Source of the DNA: Limnomonas spitsbergensis | Lineage: Eukaryota > Chlorophyta > Chlorophyceae > Chlamydomonadales | Assembly: GCA_037349105.1 (NCBI GenBank) | Contig: JAYJMM010000040.1 | Location: 124,001-188,000, forward strand | Length of the DNA: 64,000 nt | Reading direction: 5' to 3' | Shown: one piece after another, positions 63,364 to 64,000 of the stretch | Numbering within the stretch: the first letter of the stretch is position 1 | How the letters are laid out: every line of letters begins with the position of its first letter | The notes under the pieces: generated by a model | The model's database searches: none | What the model was told of the DNA's origin: nothing | Seen by the model: only the letters and a program-made list of their open reading frames with translations | Position numbers and translations under genes: made by a program

Positions 63364-63745
63364 GCTTGTGTGCACCAAGTTGCAGAGGTCTTGGCTGTTC
63401 AGCCCGATGTACATAAATACATAATGTTTACATGGGCCGACCCAAGCATCACCGCACATTGTTGTGGTCAGCGCTCGCTAACTCTTCCTTCACTTCCTAT
63501 CTAGGCTTGCAATTACTGCCCCGAGCTAGTGTCAACCATGTTGCATGGTTCTCATCTGTTCTACTCGATGTAGCTGAATACATGAATAGCCCATGGTCCG
63601 ACTGCATCACCGCACATTATTGCGGTCAGCGCCCCCTCTCTCTTCCTTCACCTCCTGTCTAGGCTTGGTGCCCACTGGTTTGAGCTAGTGTGCTCCATGT
63701 AGCAGAGTTCTCGACTGTTCGCATGCATCTCCTCAAGTTACTTCA
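63364..63745 (-). repeat. Inverted, diverged satellite subrepeats
   Basis: Reverse complement of the first two and a half ~150-bp subrepeats of the left-hand satellite, ending with 'caagttacttca', the complement of 'tgaagtaacttg' just before the subrepeats. Shared words include 'ctgttcagcccgatgt' and 'ggttctcatctgttctac'. It is clearly more diverged than any monomer of the main array and is in opposite orientation. Confidence 0.88.
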
Positions 63746-64000
63746 GGGAGGGTTGGAGGGTTGGAGGGTTGGAGGGTTGGAGGGTTGGAGGGTTGGAGGG
63801 TTGGAGGGTTGGAGGGTTGGAGGGTTGGAGGGTTGGAGGGTTGGAGGGTTGGAGGGTTGGAGGGTTGGAGGGTTGGAGGGTTGGAGGGTTGGAGGGTTGG
63901 AGGGTTGGAGGGTTGGAGGGTTGGAGGGTTGGAGGGTTGGAGGGTTGGAGGGTTGGAGGGTTGGAGGGTTGGAGGGTTGGAGGGTTGGAGGGTTGGAGGG
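63746..64000 (+). repeat. Perfect (TTGGAGGG)n 8-bp repeat array to the window edge
   Basis: About 32 copies of an 8-bp unit with no visible interruption, continuing past the window. The G-rich strand runs 5' to 3' toward the right end, the orientation a telomere would have if the chromosome ended to the right. The unit is not one of the telomere repeats I know (TTAGGG, TTTAGGG, TTTTAGGG), so a plain microsatellite is equally possible. It abuts the inverted satellite without spacer. Confidence 0.95.

Overview
The window is eukaryotic nuclear DNA made almost entirely of repeats. No host gene, rRNA, tRNA or CRISPR array is visible. GC-rich coding sequence and a very large Ty3/gypsy-type retroelement that carries a cytosine methyltransferase and a PHD finger fit an algal genome, probably from the green lineage; other protists such as dinoflagellates are not excluded. 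The species cannot be named from the sequence.

Layout. (1) Positions 1-41858 are a head-to-tail satellite array of 18 complete monomers of about 2.15-2.47 kb plus a partial monomer at each end. Each monomer is itself built from nested tandem repeats: an AT-richer segment, six ~150-160-bp subrepeats, a few ~35-bp subrepeats, ~30-35-bp subrepeats, and a 0.6-0.9-kb C-rich 12/24-bp minisatellite. From 25533 on, the monomers form a higher-order repeat of 8880 bp. (2) Positions 41859-60996 hold a giant LTR retroelement family in circularly permuted order: ORF2 (3' part), RT, RNase H, cytosine methyltransferase, integrase, PHD finger, then a non-coding LTR-like region, then Gag-protease, then ORF2 (5' part). 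The two ends share a 1669-bp direct repeat exactly 17469 bp apart. (3) Positions 60997-62640 hold 87-, 75- and 138-bp tandem repeats and a fragment of a LINE endonuclease. (4) Positions 63094-63358 are a diverged relative of the element's LTR-like region. (5) Positions 63364-63745 are satellite subrepeats in inverted orientation. They run directly into a perfect (TTGGAGGG)n array that continues to the window edge.

The retroelement is the functional centre. Its coding order is Gag (CCHC) - aspartic protease - ORF2 (zinc fingers, otherwise unknown) - RT - RNase H - DNMT3-like cytosine methyltransferase - H2C2/DDE integrase - PHD finger. It therefore combines enzymes that insert DNA, a domain expected to methylate DNA and a domain expected to read histones. 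The copy is damaged: there is an in-frame stop and a frameshift in the integrase core, a frameshift in RT, and a stop between the methyltransferase and integrase. Two further stops, TGA at 57184 and TAG at 44635, separate long ORFs that otherwise lie in the same frame, so recoding is possible. Element, satellites and G-rich array together look like subtelomeric or centromeric heterochromatin, but that is inference.
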